Source: Desulfobacterales bacterium (GTDB lineage Bacteria; Desulfobacterota; Desulfobacteria; Desulfobacterales; C00003106). Taken from it: 29,008 nucleotides of DNA. Below, in pieces: positions 1-6,533 of this stretch. The notes below the pieces were generated by a model. That model did not search any database. It saw only the letters and a list, made by a program, of their open reading frames with translations, and was not told the origin of the DNA. The position numbers and the translations under genes were made by a program. The stretch covers positions 1 through 29,008 of the forward strand of contig DAOVGD010000127.1 of assembly GCA_030672555.1 (NCBI GenBank). The letters are read 5' to 3'. Position 1 is the stretch's first letter; each line of letters starts with the position of its first letter.

Positions 1-1
1 G

Positions 2-121
2 GCTTTGCCGGTGGACCGTGTTTTCAGGATAAAAGGAGTAATGGATACTGGCCAATTTAACATGGATCCTTCGCTGAAAAGCTGCATTTTTTGGACCATT
101 GATCGAGGTGGCATACCATGA
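2..121 (+). CDS. 3' end of an unidentified CDS, cut by the window edge
   Basis: An open frame enters from the left edge and ends at a TGA that overlaps the ATG of the next gene in an ATGA arrangement, typical of translational coupling. About 39 residues are visible, ending in the motif WTIDRGGIP. I do not recognise the family. Its place directly upstream of a small exported protein, an amyloid-like repeat protein and a beta-barrel would suit another member of the same cluster (for example the C39-type peptidase found in Fap operons), but nothing in these residues shows that. The other two frames are closed or shorter here (frame 1 stops at 58-60). Confidence 0.4.
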   Translation, partial: ALPVDRVFRIKGVMDTGQFNMDPSLKSCIFWTIDRGGIP

Positions 122-669
122 CGAACTTAAAGCAGATACGCAGGCTGTGGCTTACAATAATAGCATGGGGTACAATTAGTAACCTGATATTTTTCAGCGT
201 ATCTGCGAGCGCAGGGCCCAGTCCGTTCGAGGTATTAGGAGTAGAGGCAGTGGCAGTGTCTGACGAAGAAATGGCAGATATCCGGGGCGGATATGCAGGG
301 TTCTACTTTGCTTTCGATTTCTCCGGGTATTGGGAAAATACCAGTGGTTCGGCTGCTGACGCTTCTGCGACTTACCACACCGATCTGGGCGATGTTAACG
401 TTGTGGTCAATGGTAATACGCATAGCGGTGATGGTGGCGGCCCGGTTTCTTCCCAGAGTACCATGAATATGGGAGATAAGGTCGTCAGGATGAAGGCCTT
501 TGTTGGCGACATCAACTATACCCAGGGAGCTATTCAAATCACCCAGGTGCCGGGTAGCAACAACGTGGTCACCACGGTTATGAACCTCCAGTTCACTGTG
601 ATCAATATAAACGATCCTTCGAAGGTAGGCCAGCTTTCGGAAATCTTGTCGGGCGTGTACGGGAATTGA
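118..669 (+). CDS. Small exported protein with double-glycine leader-like motif; Fap-like cluster
   Basis: 183 residues. The start is an ATG with a GAGGTGG Shine-Dalgarno six bases upstream, overlapping the stop of the preceding frame. Residues 1-32 look like a Sec signal peptide (basic IRR, hydrophobic stretch, cleavage near ASA). Just after it, residues 47-58 (VSDEEMADIRGG) match the double-glycine leader pattern S-x-x-E-[LM]-x-x-I-x-G-G that C39 peptidases cut in class II bacteriocins. The mature part is rich in G, N, S, T and V, with no cysteines. Residues 137-162 (starting GAIQITQVPGSNN) resemble the repeat of the next protein. The three exported genes lie head to tail, so they probably act together at the cell surface. 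Family assignment is inference; a minor amyloid subunit or an assembly factor are both possible. Confidence 0.7.
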   Translation: MTNLKQIRRLWLTIIAWGTISNLIFFSVSASAGPSPFEVLGVEAVAVSDEEMADIRGGYAGFYFAFDFSGYWENTSGSAADASATYHTDLGDVNVVVNGNTHSGDGGGPVSSQSTMNMGDKVVRMKAFVGDINYTQGAIQITQVPGSNNVVTTVMNLQFTVININDPSKVGQLSEILSGVYGN

Positions 670-707
670 CGGGCAGCCTTTTGAGTAACTGCAAAAGGAG
701 CTTTTAC

Positions 708-1493
708 ATGAATAAAAGGATTTGGGGGACAGCGTTAAGTATTCTTATTGCTCTCTCATTTTCCTGGCTGCCAGCCAGGGCAGAGGTAGAGGTATCAGAC
801 ACCGTAGGTCAGACATCCGAGGTTGTATCTGTAGAGGAGACGGCCGTTACCAAAGATATTTCCCTCACCACCACTCAAGTAACCGAGGTGGACCACTCTG
901 CTATGAGCTCAGGCATGGTCACCGCAACGAGTAACGATAACCAGGTAACCGAGAGCCGAGGAATAAAGTCCGCCCACATTGGGGCCGATTCCCTCACCGA
1001 GTCAACGGGCATCATAAGTATTAATCAGGCCCCGGGCTCATTAAATAATCAAAATAACGCGGTAACCGTCACTCTTGCCGGGGAAGGGGCCGACAGTCTT
1101 CTTCAAGCCACTTCGGCCTTGCAAAACTCTACTTCCGGAAATAAAGTCATCGCGGTTGGTTCTGAAATATCCAATACTATTCTTGACAATGCCTTTTTTG
1201 GAGTCAGAGGTATTATTACAGTCAATCAATCAGCCGGCAGCATTAATACGCAGAGCGCGCTTATAAATGTGTCTATCGGCTCCAGCCCGGTTGTTTCTCT
1301 TTCCGATGCCGACCTTGGCATGCAAAATGCGAACAACAGGATCATCGATATCGGCGTGTCGCGCATTGACAGCATAAGTACTTTTGCCCTGCAAGGAGTT
1401 AAGGGGATTGTTTCTATCAACCAGTCATCAGGGTGTTTGAACCATCAGGCGAACGTGGTATCCGTATCCCTGCGTGAAATCACTTTATATTAG
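708..1493 (+). CDS. Exported repeat protein, Fap-type functional amyloid candidate
   Basis: 261 residues from the ATG at 708, chosen because AAAGGAG lies nine bases upstream and residues 1-25 (MNKRIWGTALSILIALSF then ARA) form a clean signal peptide; an in-frame start at 666 would put 14 extra residues in front of it. The mature protein has three spaced copies of a motif G-I-[IV]-[ST]-[IV]-N-Q-x-[PAS]-G-[SC]-x-N-x-Q, near residues 101, 172 and 237, each followed by alternating V/I/S strand-like sequence. FapB and FapC of Pseudomonas carry similar G-x-[IV]-x-V-N-x-A-A-G-x-x-N-Q-Q units that form the amyloid core. The linkers are rich in S, T, N, D and lack aromatic residues. One cysteine lies in the third repeat. 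Function as a surface amyloid is inferred from the repeat and the neighbours. Confidence 0.65.
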   Translation: MNKRIWGTALSILIALSFSWLPARAEVEVSDTVGQTSEVVSVEETAVTKDISLTTTQVTEVDHSAMSSGMVTATSNDNQVTESRGIKSAHIGADSLTESTGIISINQAPGSLNNQNNAVTVTLAGEGADSLLQATSALQNSTSGNKVIAVGSEISNTILDNAFFGVRGIITVNQSAGSINTQSALINVSIGSSPVVSLSDADLGMQNANNRIIDIGVSRIDSISTFALQGVKGIVSINQSSGCLNHQANVVSVSLREITLY

Positions 1494-1517
1494 GGTGACT
1501 TTTATGTTAACTTAAAA

Positions 1518-1539
1518 AAGGAGGAAAACTATGTCATAA
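1518..1539 (+). promoter_or_regulatory. Strong ribosome binding site feeding a two-codon ORF
   Basis: AAGGAGG (1518-1524) is the best Shine-Dalgarno in this cluster, six bases before ATG-TCA-TAA, a Met-Ser-stop mini-ORF. The barrel gene itself starts 14 bases after that stop at a GTG in another frame, with only a GAAAGG site. The mini-ORF may load ribosomes for re-initiation, or be the relic of a former start. Confidence 0.45.
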
Positions 1540-1553
1540 GAAAGGATATTGCC

Positions 1554-2546
1554 GTGCGTAAGATAGCTCTTTTTGTGTTGTCTATTATTGTTGTCTGTGC
1601 ATCTACTCTTTCCCCTCGTGCCCTCGCCCAGCAAGAAGAACGAAAACCTCTCCCGGGTGTCTCCGTAGAAAAAGGCGGAGTTCTCCCTTCCGAATGGCGG
1701 TTCGTTTTAGAGCCGGCATATCAATATTCTCACATTTCCGCCAAGCAGCTTGTTTCCCTTAGCGGCTTTACCGTATTCCACGCCATCCACATCGGTACGT
1801 TCGATCTCAAGGACATAAAGAGGGATATACATATCGCGTCTGTTACGGCCAGATTAGGTTATAAAGATATGGAACTGAATGTTAAGGTTCCCTGGCTTTA
1901 CAGGAGAGATACGCAGACAAGCTCTGGAAGCTCTGATGAAGCGATGAATACTTATGTGGCTGATGATAGTGGCTTGGGAGATATTGAAGCAGGATTCGTC
2001 TATCGACTGATTAAAGAGCACGGTTCTATCCCGGACATTATGCTTAATCTTGGTGTCAAGTCGGACACCGGACGGGATCCTTACGGGCTGGAGACCGAGA
2101 GCGTAAGTGGCGAATGGCGCCTCAAGGAGTTTCCGACTGGCACGGGACATTGGGGGTATTCGGGCGGGCTTATCTTTGTCAAAACCTCCGATCCCGTCGT
2201 CTTATTTTTAAACCTGACCTATTTCTATAATGCTCCACGAGACGTCGGCAAGTCTTACGGGGATATTGATCCAGGGGACAGCTTTGAATATAACCTCGGT
2301 ACCGTTCTCGCGCTCAACGAGAAATTTTCTCTCAATTATTCCCTCAATCACCGAATTACCGGTAAGACCGAGCAGAACGGGGCTGAACTGGAGGGAAGTA
2401 ATCTGAACATCATTTCTCTTAACATAGGGGGTACCTATGCCATTTCTCGGCGGTTCTCTGTAGACATAACTGCCAGCATCGGGTTATCAGCAGATGCCAA
2501 CGACGTAACGTTACAATGCAGGGTGCCGATTGCCTTTGGGCTTTAG
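1554..2546 (+). CDS. Outer-membrane beta-barrel protein, MetA-pathway/FapF-like
   Basis: 330 residues, GTG start with GAAAGG eight bases upstream. Residues 1-25 are a signal peptide ending ALA. The rest alternates amphipathic strands (e.g. FVLEPAYQYSHIS, LGYKDMELNVKVPW, VVLFLNLTYFYN, FSLNYSLNHRI) with polar loops and has no long hydrophobic helix, as expected for a beta-barrel. The text around residues 196-215 (TGTGHWGYSGG, KTSDPVVLF) and 236-263 (DPGDSFEYNLG, ALNEKFSLNYSL) resembles the 'transporter' proteins placed in the Phenol_MetA_deg superfamily, to which the Fap secretion pore FapF also belongs. Lying right after an amyloid-like repeat protein, it is most simply the export pore of that system. 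It lacks an obvious FapF-like coiled-coil N-terminal plug. Confidence is good for the fold, moderate for the role. Confidence 0.65.
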   Translation: MRKIALFVLSIIVVCASTLSPRALAQQEERKPLPGVSVEKGGVLPSEWRFVLEPAYQYSHISAKQLVSLSGFTVFHAIHIGTFDLKDIKRDIHIASVTARLGYKDMELNVKVPWLYRRDTQTSSGSSDEAMNTYVADDSGLGDIEAGFVYRLIKEHGSIPDIMLNLGVKSDTGRDPYGLETESVSGEWRLKEFPTGTGHWGYSGGLIFVKTSDPVVLFLNLTYFYNAPRDVGKSYGDIDPGDSFEYNLGTVLALNEKFSLNYSLNHRITGKTEQNGAELEGSNLNIISLNIGGTYAISRRFSVDITASIGLSADANDVTLQCRVPIAFGL

Positions 2547-2602
2547 CCCTTATCTCCCCTGCATCTGAGACAGTCTGCGAGAATTATAAGTAAGATTTCA
2601 TA

Positions 2603-2918
2603 GTTATAACTTACACTTCGCACTTATTAGTTTTAGTTTTCCAAAAATATCGACCTGCGCAACTGGATTCCTGCTTCCTGCTTCCGCAGGAACAAGCTTC
2701 GCAGAGCCTGTCCCTTGCTTGACGAGGGGAATGACGATGTGCTGTTATTGTCATTCCCGCGAAAGCGGGAATCCGGTTCCGGAATATCAGGAAGTTATGA
2801 ACCAGAGTTTTATTTTTCATGGTTTTTTATAAATTGTCTGATTGCACGGATTGAAATTTTCCCCCCACCGGTAATTGAAAAAATTTAGAATGACCAACTG
2901 CGAAATGTAAGTTATAAC
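2603..2918. repeat. MITE-like element with 20-bp terminal inverted repeats, nested palindrome
   Basis: The gene-free stretch 2547-2973 contains GTTATAACTTACACTTCGCA at 2603-2622 and its reverse complement with one mismatch at 2899-2918, giving a 316-bp element with no credible ORF. Inside, 2754-2771 is the palindrome TTCCCGCGAAAGCGGGAA, flanked at 2665-2735 by a decayed inverted partner (GGATTCCTGC, GGGGAATGACG). This CATTCCCGCGAAAGCGGGAATCC sequence type is a very common dispersed repeat in bacteria. No clear target duplication was found. Confidence 0.6.
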
Positions 2919-2973
2919 AATTGAAAATTGTGACTTCCAAAAACTGAGCGTTTAGTGAACAAAAGGGGGGCAT

Positions 2974-3477
2974 ATGAACAGAAAACAATATTGTTTGATG
3001 GTGGTATTAACCCTGGTTGCCGGGCTGGCAGGTGGGGTGGTCTCAAGTCAATTCCTCATCGGTGAGCCGGTATTTGCTCAGAAGATGCCTCAGCATCAGA
3101 AAGTCGTTGAGGCCGAGGAGTTTCGGTTGGTGGACAAGGATGGTAACACCCGCACTGCTCTAAGGGTAGTGACAGGAGCTCCAATGTTGCTTATGATAAG
3201 TAAGGATGACAAGGTAGCCTTGCAGATAGGTTTGAATCCGGTAAATGAGTGGCCGCTCCTAGTACTGAGGGACAAGAACGAAAGGGACCGAGCTACCTTG
3301 TGTCTGAATGCAAACGGGAAACCGAGCCTGTACCTGCTAGACGAGAACCGCAAGGTCCGCGTTACGCTTGGAAGTACTCCGCTAAAAGTGCCAGGCACTG
3401 GCCCGATCACGAAACGCTCCGTTTCTACATTAGTCCTATTTGACGAAGAGGGAAACGTAATCTGGTCTGCACCATAG
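2974..3477 (+). CDS. Exported beta-rich protein of unknown function
   Basis: 167 residues; the ATG follows a purine-rich AAGGGGGG. Residues 8-28 are hydrophobic with GG pairs and residues 29-36 end in FAQ, so it is a signal peptide or an N-terminal anchor. The body is built from short two-strand units of the form x-F-R-L-V-D-K-D-G-N-x-R, I-S-K-D-D-K, L-R-D-K-N-E-R-D-R-A-T, L-L-D-E-N-R-K-V-R-V and F-D-E-E-G-N-V, each with a D/N-G turn. The regular spacing, about 20 residues, suggests a small beta-meander or propeller-like fold. Similar 'V-D-K-D-G-x-x-R-A' proteins occur as hypothetical exported proteins in several phyla. No enzymatic motif was seen. It stands alone between repeat elements with no operon partner. 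Confidence 0.6.
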   Translation: MNRKQYCLMVVLTLVAGLAGGVVSSQFLIGEPVFAQKMPQHQKVVEAEEFRLVDKDGNTRTALRVVTGAPMLLMISKDDKVALQIGLNPVNEWPLLVLRDKNERDRATLCLNANGKPSLYLLDENRKVRVTLGSTPLKVPGTGPITKRSVSTLVLFDEEGNVIWSAP

Positions 3478-3602
3478 ACACTAAGAAAGAAGCTGATTAC
3501 GGACGGGTTCCCTACCTCCCTTGAGAGGATACGGTGTTGCGGCGTTTTGCTCATGCAGCAACCGTCTGAGTTTGTCTTCAAGAGCCGCCCGTCATGAAAG
3601 GC

Positions 3603-3869
3603 CTACGTGGCCCTATCAAAGATGTTCTTCAGTTCCTTGTCCCTTCGCAGTTTCAGACCAACCCTGACCAGGGCAGCCTCAAAGTTTCTGAAATCGTACC
3701 CCTCTATCCTGTTTTCCTGCCAGAATTCTTTTAGTTTCTCCAGGACCCCTTCATCCGATTCGACCATACCCAGCTCTATGGCGGCCATGACCTCTATCGG
3801 GGTTGGCTCGGGATCAGCATTTTTCCAGACACCCCTTAGCTCCCGCAGCAAAAGGGATTGCGCAGACAT
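3603..3869 (-). CDS. Unrecognised small helical protein, possibly 5'-truncated
   Basis: About 88 residues from an ATG at 3869 to a TAG at 3603. I do not recognise it. The protein is charged and helix-rich (EGVLEKLKEFWQENRIEG, FEAALVRVGLKLRRDKELK), and its codons look like those of real genes, whereas the opposite strand over 3607-3855 gives an implausible Ser-rich peptide. The open frame continues upstream to a TTG at 3983, but that extra part lies antisense to a nusB fragment and is probably not the native N-terminus. No good Shine-Dalgarno precedes the ATG (GAAAGGG touches it), so the true 5' end may have been lost at the junction near 3857. It follows another unrecognised minus-strand gene. 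Confidence 0.4.
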   Translation of the reverse strand: MSAQSLLLRELRGVWKNADPEPTPIEVMAAIELGMVESDEGVLEKLKEFWQENRIEGYDFRNFEAALVRVGLKLRRDKELKNIFDRAT

Positions 3870-3993
3870 CCCTTTCAAAGTTTCCATCAATGAAGCGGTG
3901 AATCTCGGGAAAAAATACGGCACCAAAGAATCAGGCGCTTTTATCAATGGAATCTTAGACAGTATCCATACATTTTGTTCCAAGAAACAGTAA
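3859..3993 (+). pseudogene. nusB: 3' fragment of nusB (transcription antitermination factor)
   Basis: The last 44 codons of a + strand frame read CADIPFKVSINEAVNLGKKY then GTKESGAFINGILDSI, which matches the conserved C-terminus of NusB (in E. coli DVPYKVAINEAIELAKSF followed by an x-x-F-V-N-G-V-L-D motif). The frame ends at a TAA at 3991. Upstream of about 3857 none of the three frames continues with the expected R-x-A-x-Y-E-L helix; the sequence there belongs to a minus-strand gene instead. So only the final two helices of NusB remain. No ribH, the usual neighbour, is present. An intact copy presumably exists elsewhere. The homology is seen directly; the truncation mechanism is unknown. Confidence 0.75.
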
Positions 3994-3995
3994 TC

Positions 3996-4517
3996 TTACC
4001 AGCCTTCCTTAAATCCGAGTTCGCATAACCTTTTCAATGTTCTTTTGTCTGGTATCTTATATAGCGGTAAAGTCCTTTCGTACAGACTTGTATCCTTTGG
4101 GACGCAAAACCAACCATCTTCTTTATCGTGCCACAACCCCCATGTAATGATTAGGACGCCATAGTCAATATTTTGAAGTTCCGCCCGAATATTTTGTTTT
4201 CGCAGAAATCTTGCTGCGATTAATAGATGATTGCCATTATCTCCAATGTAATAAACTGTCTTGTCGTCCAATGTTACGGTAATCTCATATGCGTGTACTG
4301 GCAGTGCGTCGACCTTCTCGGGATATTCTTTCCAAAGTCTAATAATATCATCAAGATATCTGTTGTCGATCTTGGTAGAGGTGACAAACGTTTTCATTGG
4401 ATCAATCAGGGCATCCATTATTTCACTTTTTGGAGCAAAGTTCCAAAATGGATAAAGATCATCAAGGTTAGCTGTTGTTTTAATAATAATTTTTTCCAGT
4501 TCGGTTATTGTTCTCAC
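3996..4517 (-). CDS. Conserved-looking hypothetical protein, 173 residues
   Basis: I do not recognise this protein. It has no signal peptide or membrane segment, is rich in aromatic residues (YPFWNF, WGLWHDKEDGWF) and contains YYIGDNGNHLL and a C-terminal RTLKRLCELGFKEGW. The GTG at 4517 opens the frame but sits inside a GGGAGGTGAG Shine-Dalgarno, so it is unlikely to be the start; an ATA codon at 4508 lies about five bases after that site and would give (M)TELEKIII. The next ATG is far inside the protein. A MITE-like element ends 13 bases upstream and has replaced the native promoter region. It is separated by 12 bases from the frame downstream of it. Confidence 0.55.
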   Translation of the reverse strand: MRTITELEKIIIKTTANLDDLYPFWNFAPKSEIMDALIDPMKTFVTSTKIDNRYLDDIIRLWKEYPEKVDALPVHAYEITVTLDDKTVYYIGDNGNHLLIAARFLRKQNIRAELQNIDYGVLIITWGLWHDKEDGWFCVPKDTSLYERTLPLYKIPDKRTLKRLCELGFKEGW

Positions 4518-4530
4518 CTCCCAGGTACAT

Positions 4531-4693
4531 AGGAGGCTGTCCGAGAATTCTGATCCTACTGCAAAAGAGTGAGAAACGGCCCAAATTCCCGCAAGTTTTC
4601 GTCAAATAGGCATGCTATTCTCCTCAAATTTGCGAAAATTTTGTCTCGTTCTCACTCTTTTTCGTTACGGACATAATTCTCGGACAGCCTCCT
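4531..4693. repeat. 163-bp MITE-like element with perfect 19-bp inverted ends
   Basis: AGGAGGCTGTCCGAGAATT at 4531-4549 is repeated exactly in inverse at 4675-4693. Further inside, AAAAGAGTGAGAA (4563-4575) pairs with TTCTCACTCTTTT (4649-4661), and the centre holds the near-palindrome AATAGGCATGCTATT. There is no ORF, so it is a non-autonomous element or a remnant of an insertion sequence. The transposase family was not identified and no target duplication is evident. Confidence 0.75.
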
Positions 4694-4754
4694 GGTTATC
4701 TGCATTCGATCAATCATATGACATTCTAAAGCATCTTAACAAATATCTTCTTTC

Positions 4755-4783
4755 TTGACAATTAAAACAGTTCCTCCAATAAT
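4755..4783 (+). promoter_or_regulatory. Sigma-70-like promoter
   Basis: A perfect -35 TTGACA (4755-4760), a 17-base spacer and AATAAT (4778-4783, 5 of 6 to TATAAT). The first gene on this strand starts over 500 bases later, after the 60-bp tandem repeats, so the transcript would have a long leader or be a non-coding RNA. Confidence 0.45.
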
Positions 4784-4840
4784 AGATCATACGTTTCGCT
4801 AGTTTTAAATGGTCAAATCTAATTTAATAGCCGAAAATGG

Positions 4841-4974
4841 TGGGCATTGCCCACTACGAAAGATTAGCCATTTCAGAGTGTTATTTGCAATACTGTAGGG
4901 TGGGCATTGCCCACTACGAAAGATTAGCCATTTCAGAGTGTTATTTGCAATATTGTAGGGTGGGCATTGCCCAC
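4841..4974. repeat. 60-bp tandem repeat, 2.2 copies, with palindromic GTGGGCATTGCCCAC
   Basis: 4841-4900 and 4901-4960 are identical except C4893/T4953; a third copy stops after 14 bases at 4974. Every unit opens with TGGGCATTGCCCAC, nearly self-complementary, so each boundary can form a hairpin. The period is a multiple of three, so a 77-residue frame runs through, but its translation is only the repeat plus GC-rich tail and is not credible as protein. GC-rich inverted sequence (4980-5030) follows. Confidence 0.75.
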
Positions 4975-5085
4975 CGTTTAACAGCCCGCCCGAAGGGCCT
5001 CCGGCTCGTAGAGCCTACGCCTCGGAGAGCGCTAAGTTCATCACAAGATATAGTTGTCTATGAGCTGTAGCATTCAAGAAAAAGC

Positions 5086-5240
5086 TTTTGGACGCAGACC
5101 CGCCTGCCACCGCTACGCCACGCCCGGCATCGCGAGGCTCAGCCGAGGCGGACGGGCTCAGGCGTCAGCGGGCAGGTTGAACGCTGATTTTCAAGATTTT
5201 TTAAATCTGCGGCTGTCTGCGTAAGTCTACGTCCCCAAAA
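5086..5240. repeat. Imperfect hairpin element of about 155 bp
   Basis: TTTTGGACGCAGAC (5086-5099) pairs with GTCTACGTCCCCAAAA (5225-5240) with minor mismatches; inside, CCCGCCTGCC pairs with GGCAGG-type sequence at 5168-5177. The text GACGCAGAC...TCTGCGTAAGTCTACGTCC resembles a widely scattered intergenic repeat type. No coding frame is evident. Confidence 0.5.
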
Positions 5241-5297
5241 ACATTATCTTAAGATCTATATCAGCCATGAGCTGTGAGCTAACTTGCGGAGAGATGG

Positions 5298-5543
5298 ATG
5301 GGAAAACACACCCACGATTTTGTAAATACCTATGATGAAGGCAAGATTGTATTCGGATTGGACCGGGAGACCGATGAGAAGTCTTTGATTGCCTATCTTC
5401 AAAAGTTTACAGATGATGAATTGATGCAGATCCTGGCAAAAAGATTAAGCGATGACGAGATCAGAGAAGTGATCGATTATATACTCGGGATTCTCAAAAG
5501 GCACCTTAAGGAAGAGGAATATCACCGATTTTTTCTAAAATAG
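5298..5543 (+). CDS. Small conserved cytoplasmic protein
   Basis: 81 residues, ATG with CGGAGAG four bases upstream. There is no signal peptide. The protein starts GKHTHDFVNTYDEGKIVFGL and continues as two amphipathic, acidic helices (DEKSLIAYLQKFTDDELMQI, DDEIREVIDYILGILKRHL) ending in EEEYHRFFLK. I recall similar about-80-residue 'cytoplasmic proteins' of unknown function from sulfate-reducing and related deltaproteobacteria, with the same KHTHDF start and HRFFL end, but cannot name a family. It is followed 16 bases later by a DUF1566 gene on the same strand; the two may share a transcript. Confidence 0.65.
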   Translation: MGKHTHDFVNTYDEGKIVFGLDRETDEKSLIAYLQKFTDDELMQILAKRLSDDEIREVIDYILGILKRHLKEEEYHRFFLK

Positions 5544-5559
5544 CACTGATGGTGAAAAG

Positions 5560-6531
5560 ATGTCCCATGTCCGAATGTATAGCGGGATAGGTTTTTTTTT
5601 GTTACTTTGCTTCCTTTTGTCCTCTGCGGGGATGAGTTTCGGAGAGGCCGGTCGTTTTTGTGATCACAATGACGGAACAGTTACCGACAGGCTTACCGTT
5701 CTTATGTGGACTAAGGATGCTGATACTGCTGCCGACATATATGACTGGTTCCGTGCACTTGATGCTGTCTCTCAGCTCAATGCAAATGGATATTGTGGAT
5801 ATCATGATTGGCGACTCCCCAACGTAAATGAACTTGCCAGCCTTATTGACAGGACCAGATATTCCCCTGCGCTTCCTCCTGGTCATCCTTTTTCCAATGT
5901 AAAAGTCTGGTATTGGACGAGTACCACCACAGCCGATTACACTAATCACGCATGGCGTGTATATCTATTCCTCGGGCATATCGATTACGGCCACAAATAC
6001 TATATGTTCAATTATGTCTGGCCGGTACGCAGTCTACGGGATGTCCCTGACCGCCTTCCAAAGACCGGACAGGACATTTCTTACTATGCGGGAGACGATG
6101 GGGCGCTCCGCAAGGGAAGATTTTGGACCGATAGACGTTTCTGCGACCATGAAAACGGGACCGTTACAGATCGCCTTTCCGGATTGATGTGGACAAAGAG
6201 TGCAAACCTGGCGCGTGGCAAAAGGGTATGGCCTGAGGCCAAGGAGTTCGTCGTACGCCTCAATGCTAAAAAATACTGCGGTTATAACGACTGGCGGCTA
6301 CCCGCAGTGGAAGATCTTAGAACACTGATCGACTACAGCAAAGAATCTCCCGTCCTACCGGACCGCCATCCGTTTTTACATCTTGCATCCGGTATCTATT
6401 GGTCATCTGATCTGAATGCCAAAGATCATGATTATGTCTGGTGCGTAGATGTGAGAAATAGCAGGGTTGATTACTATAACAAGATTAATCACAGGGAATA
6501 TATTTGGCCGGTAAGGGGATACCGCAAATAA
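5560..6531 (+). CDS. Exported protein with two DUF1566 (Lcl-type) domains
   Basis: 323 residues. Residues 1-29 are a signal peptide (hydrophobic GFFLLLCFLLSSAGM). Two DUF1566 units follow, at about 34-157 and 193-319. Each has the family signature: F-C-D-H-x-x-G-T-V-T-D-R-L-x-x-L-M-W-T-K, then L-N-A-x-x-Y-C-G-Y-x-D-W-R-L-P, then W-x-W/S-S, and ends in [YI]-x-W-P-V-R. Between them a TGQDISYYAGDDGALRKGRF linker resembles the TGQ linker common in these proteins. DUF1566 is a C-type-lectin-like fold seen in surface proteins, including bacterial adhesins; the substrate is unknown. Start is the first ATG; ATG at 5575 is an alternative. It converges on the HD-GYP gene with only two bases between stops. 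Confidence 0.85.
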   Translation: MSHVRMYSGIGFFLLLCFLLSSAGMSFGEAGRFCDHNDGTVTDRLTVLMWTKDADTAADIYDWFRALDAVSQLNANGYCGYHDWRLPNVNELASLIDRTRYSPALPPGHPFSNVKVWYWTSTTTADYTNHAWRVYLFLGHIDYGHKYYMFNYVWPVRSLRDVPDRLPKTGQDISYYAGDDGALRKGRFWTDRRFCDHENGTVTDRLSGLMWTKSANLARGKRVWPEAKEFVVRLNAKKYCGYNDWRLPAVEDLRTLIDYSKESPVLPDRHPFLHLASGIYWSSDLNAKDHDYVWCVDVRNSRVDYYNKINHREYIWPVRGYRK

Positions 6532-6533
6532 TT

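Noticed and set aside
2130..2160. Sigma-54 promoter-like TGGCACGGGACATTGG
   Set aside because: It is inside the barrel gene, has spacing unlike the -24/-12 consensus and encodes the conserved GTGHWG segment.
2611..2820. Minus-strand 69-residue ORF
   Set aside because: It contains RNRIPAFAGMT, the usual false translation of the CATTCCCGCGAAAGCGGGAATCC repeat.
3096..3581. Minus-strand 161-residue ORF
   Set aside because: Mostly antisense to the exported protein at 2974-3477; composition rich in S, R and F as expected for a shadow.
3607..3855. N-terminal part of the + strand 128-residue ORF as a complete gene
   Set aside because: Ser/Phe-rich shadow of the minus-strand frame; only the last 44 codons (NusB tail) look like protein.
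4841..4974. CRISPR array
   Set aside because: The repeats are directly tandem at 60 bp with no variable spacers and no cas genes nearby.
4837..5070. 77-residue open frame over the 60-bp repeats
   Set aside because: The frame is open only because the repeat length is a multiple of three; no ribosome site and the translation is repeat plus GC-rich tail.
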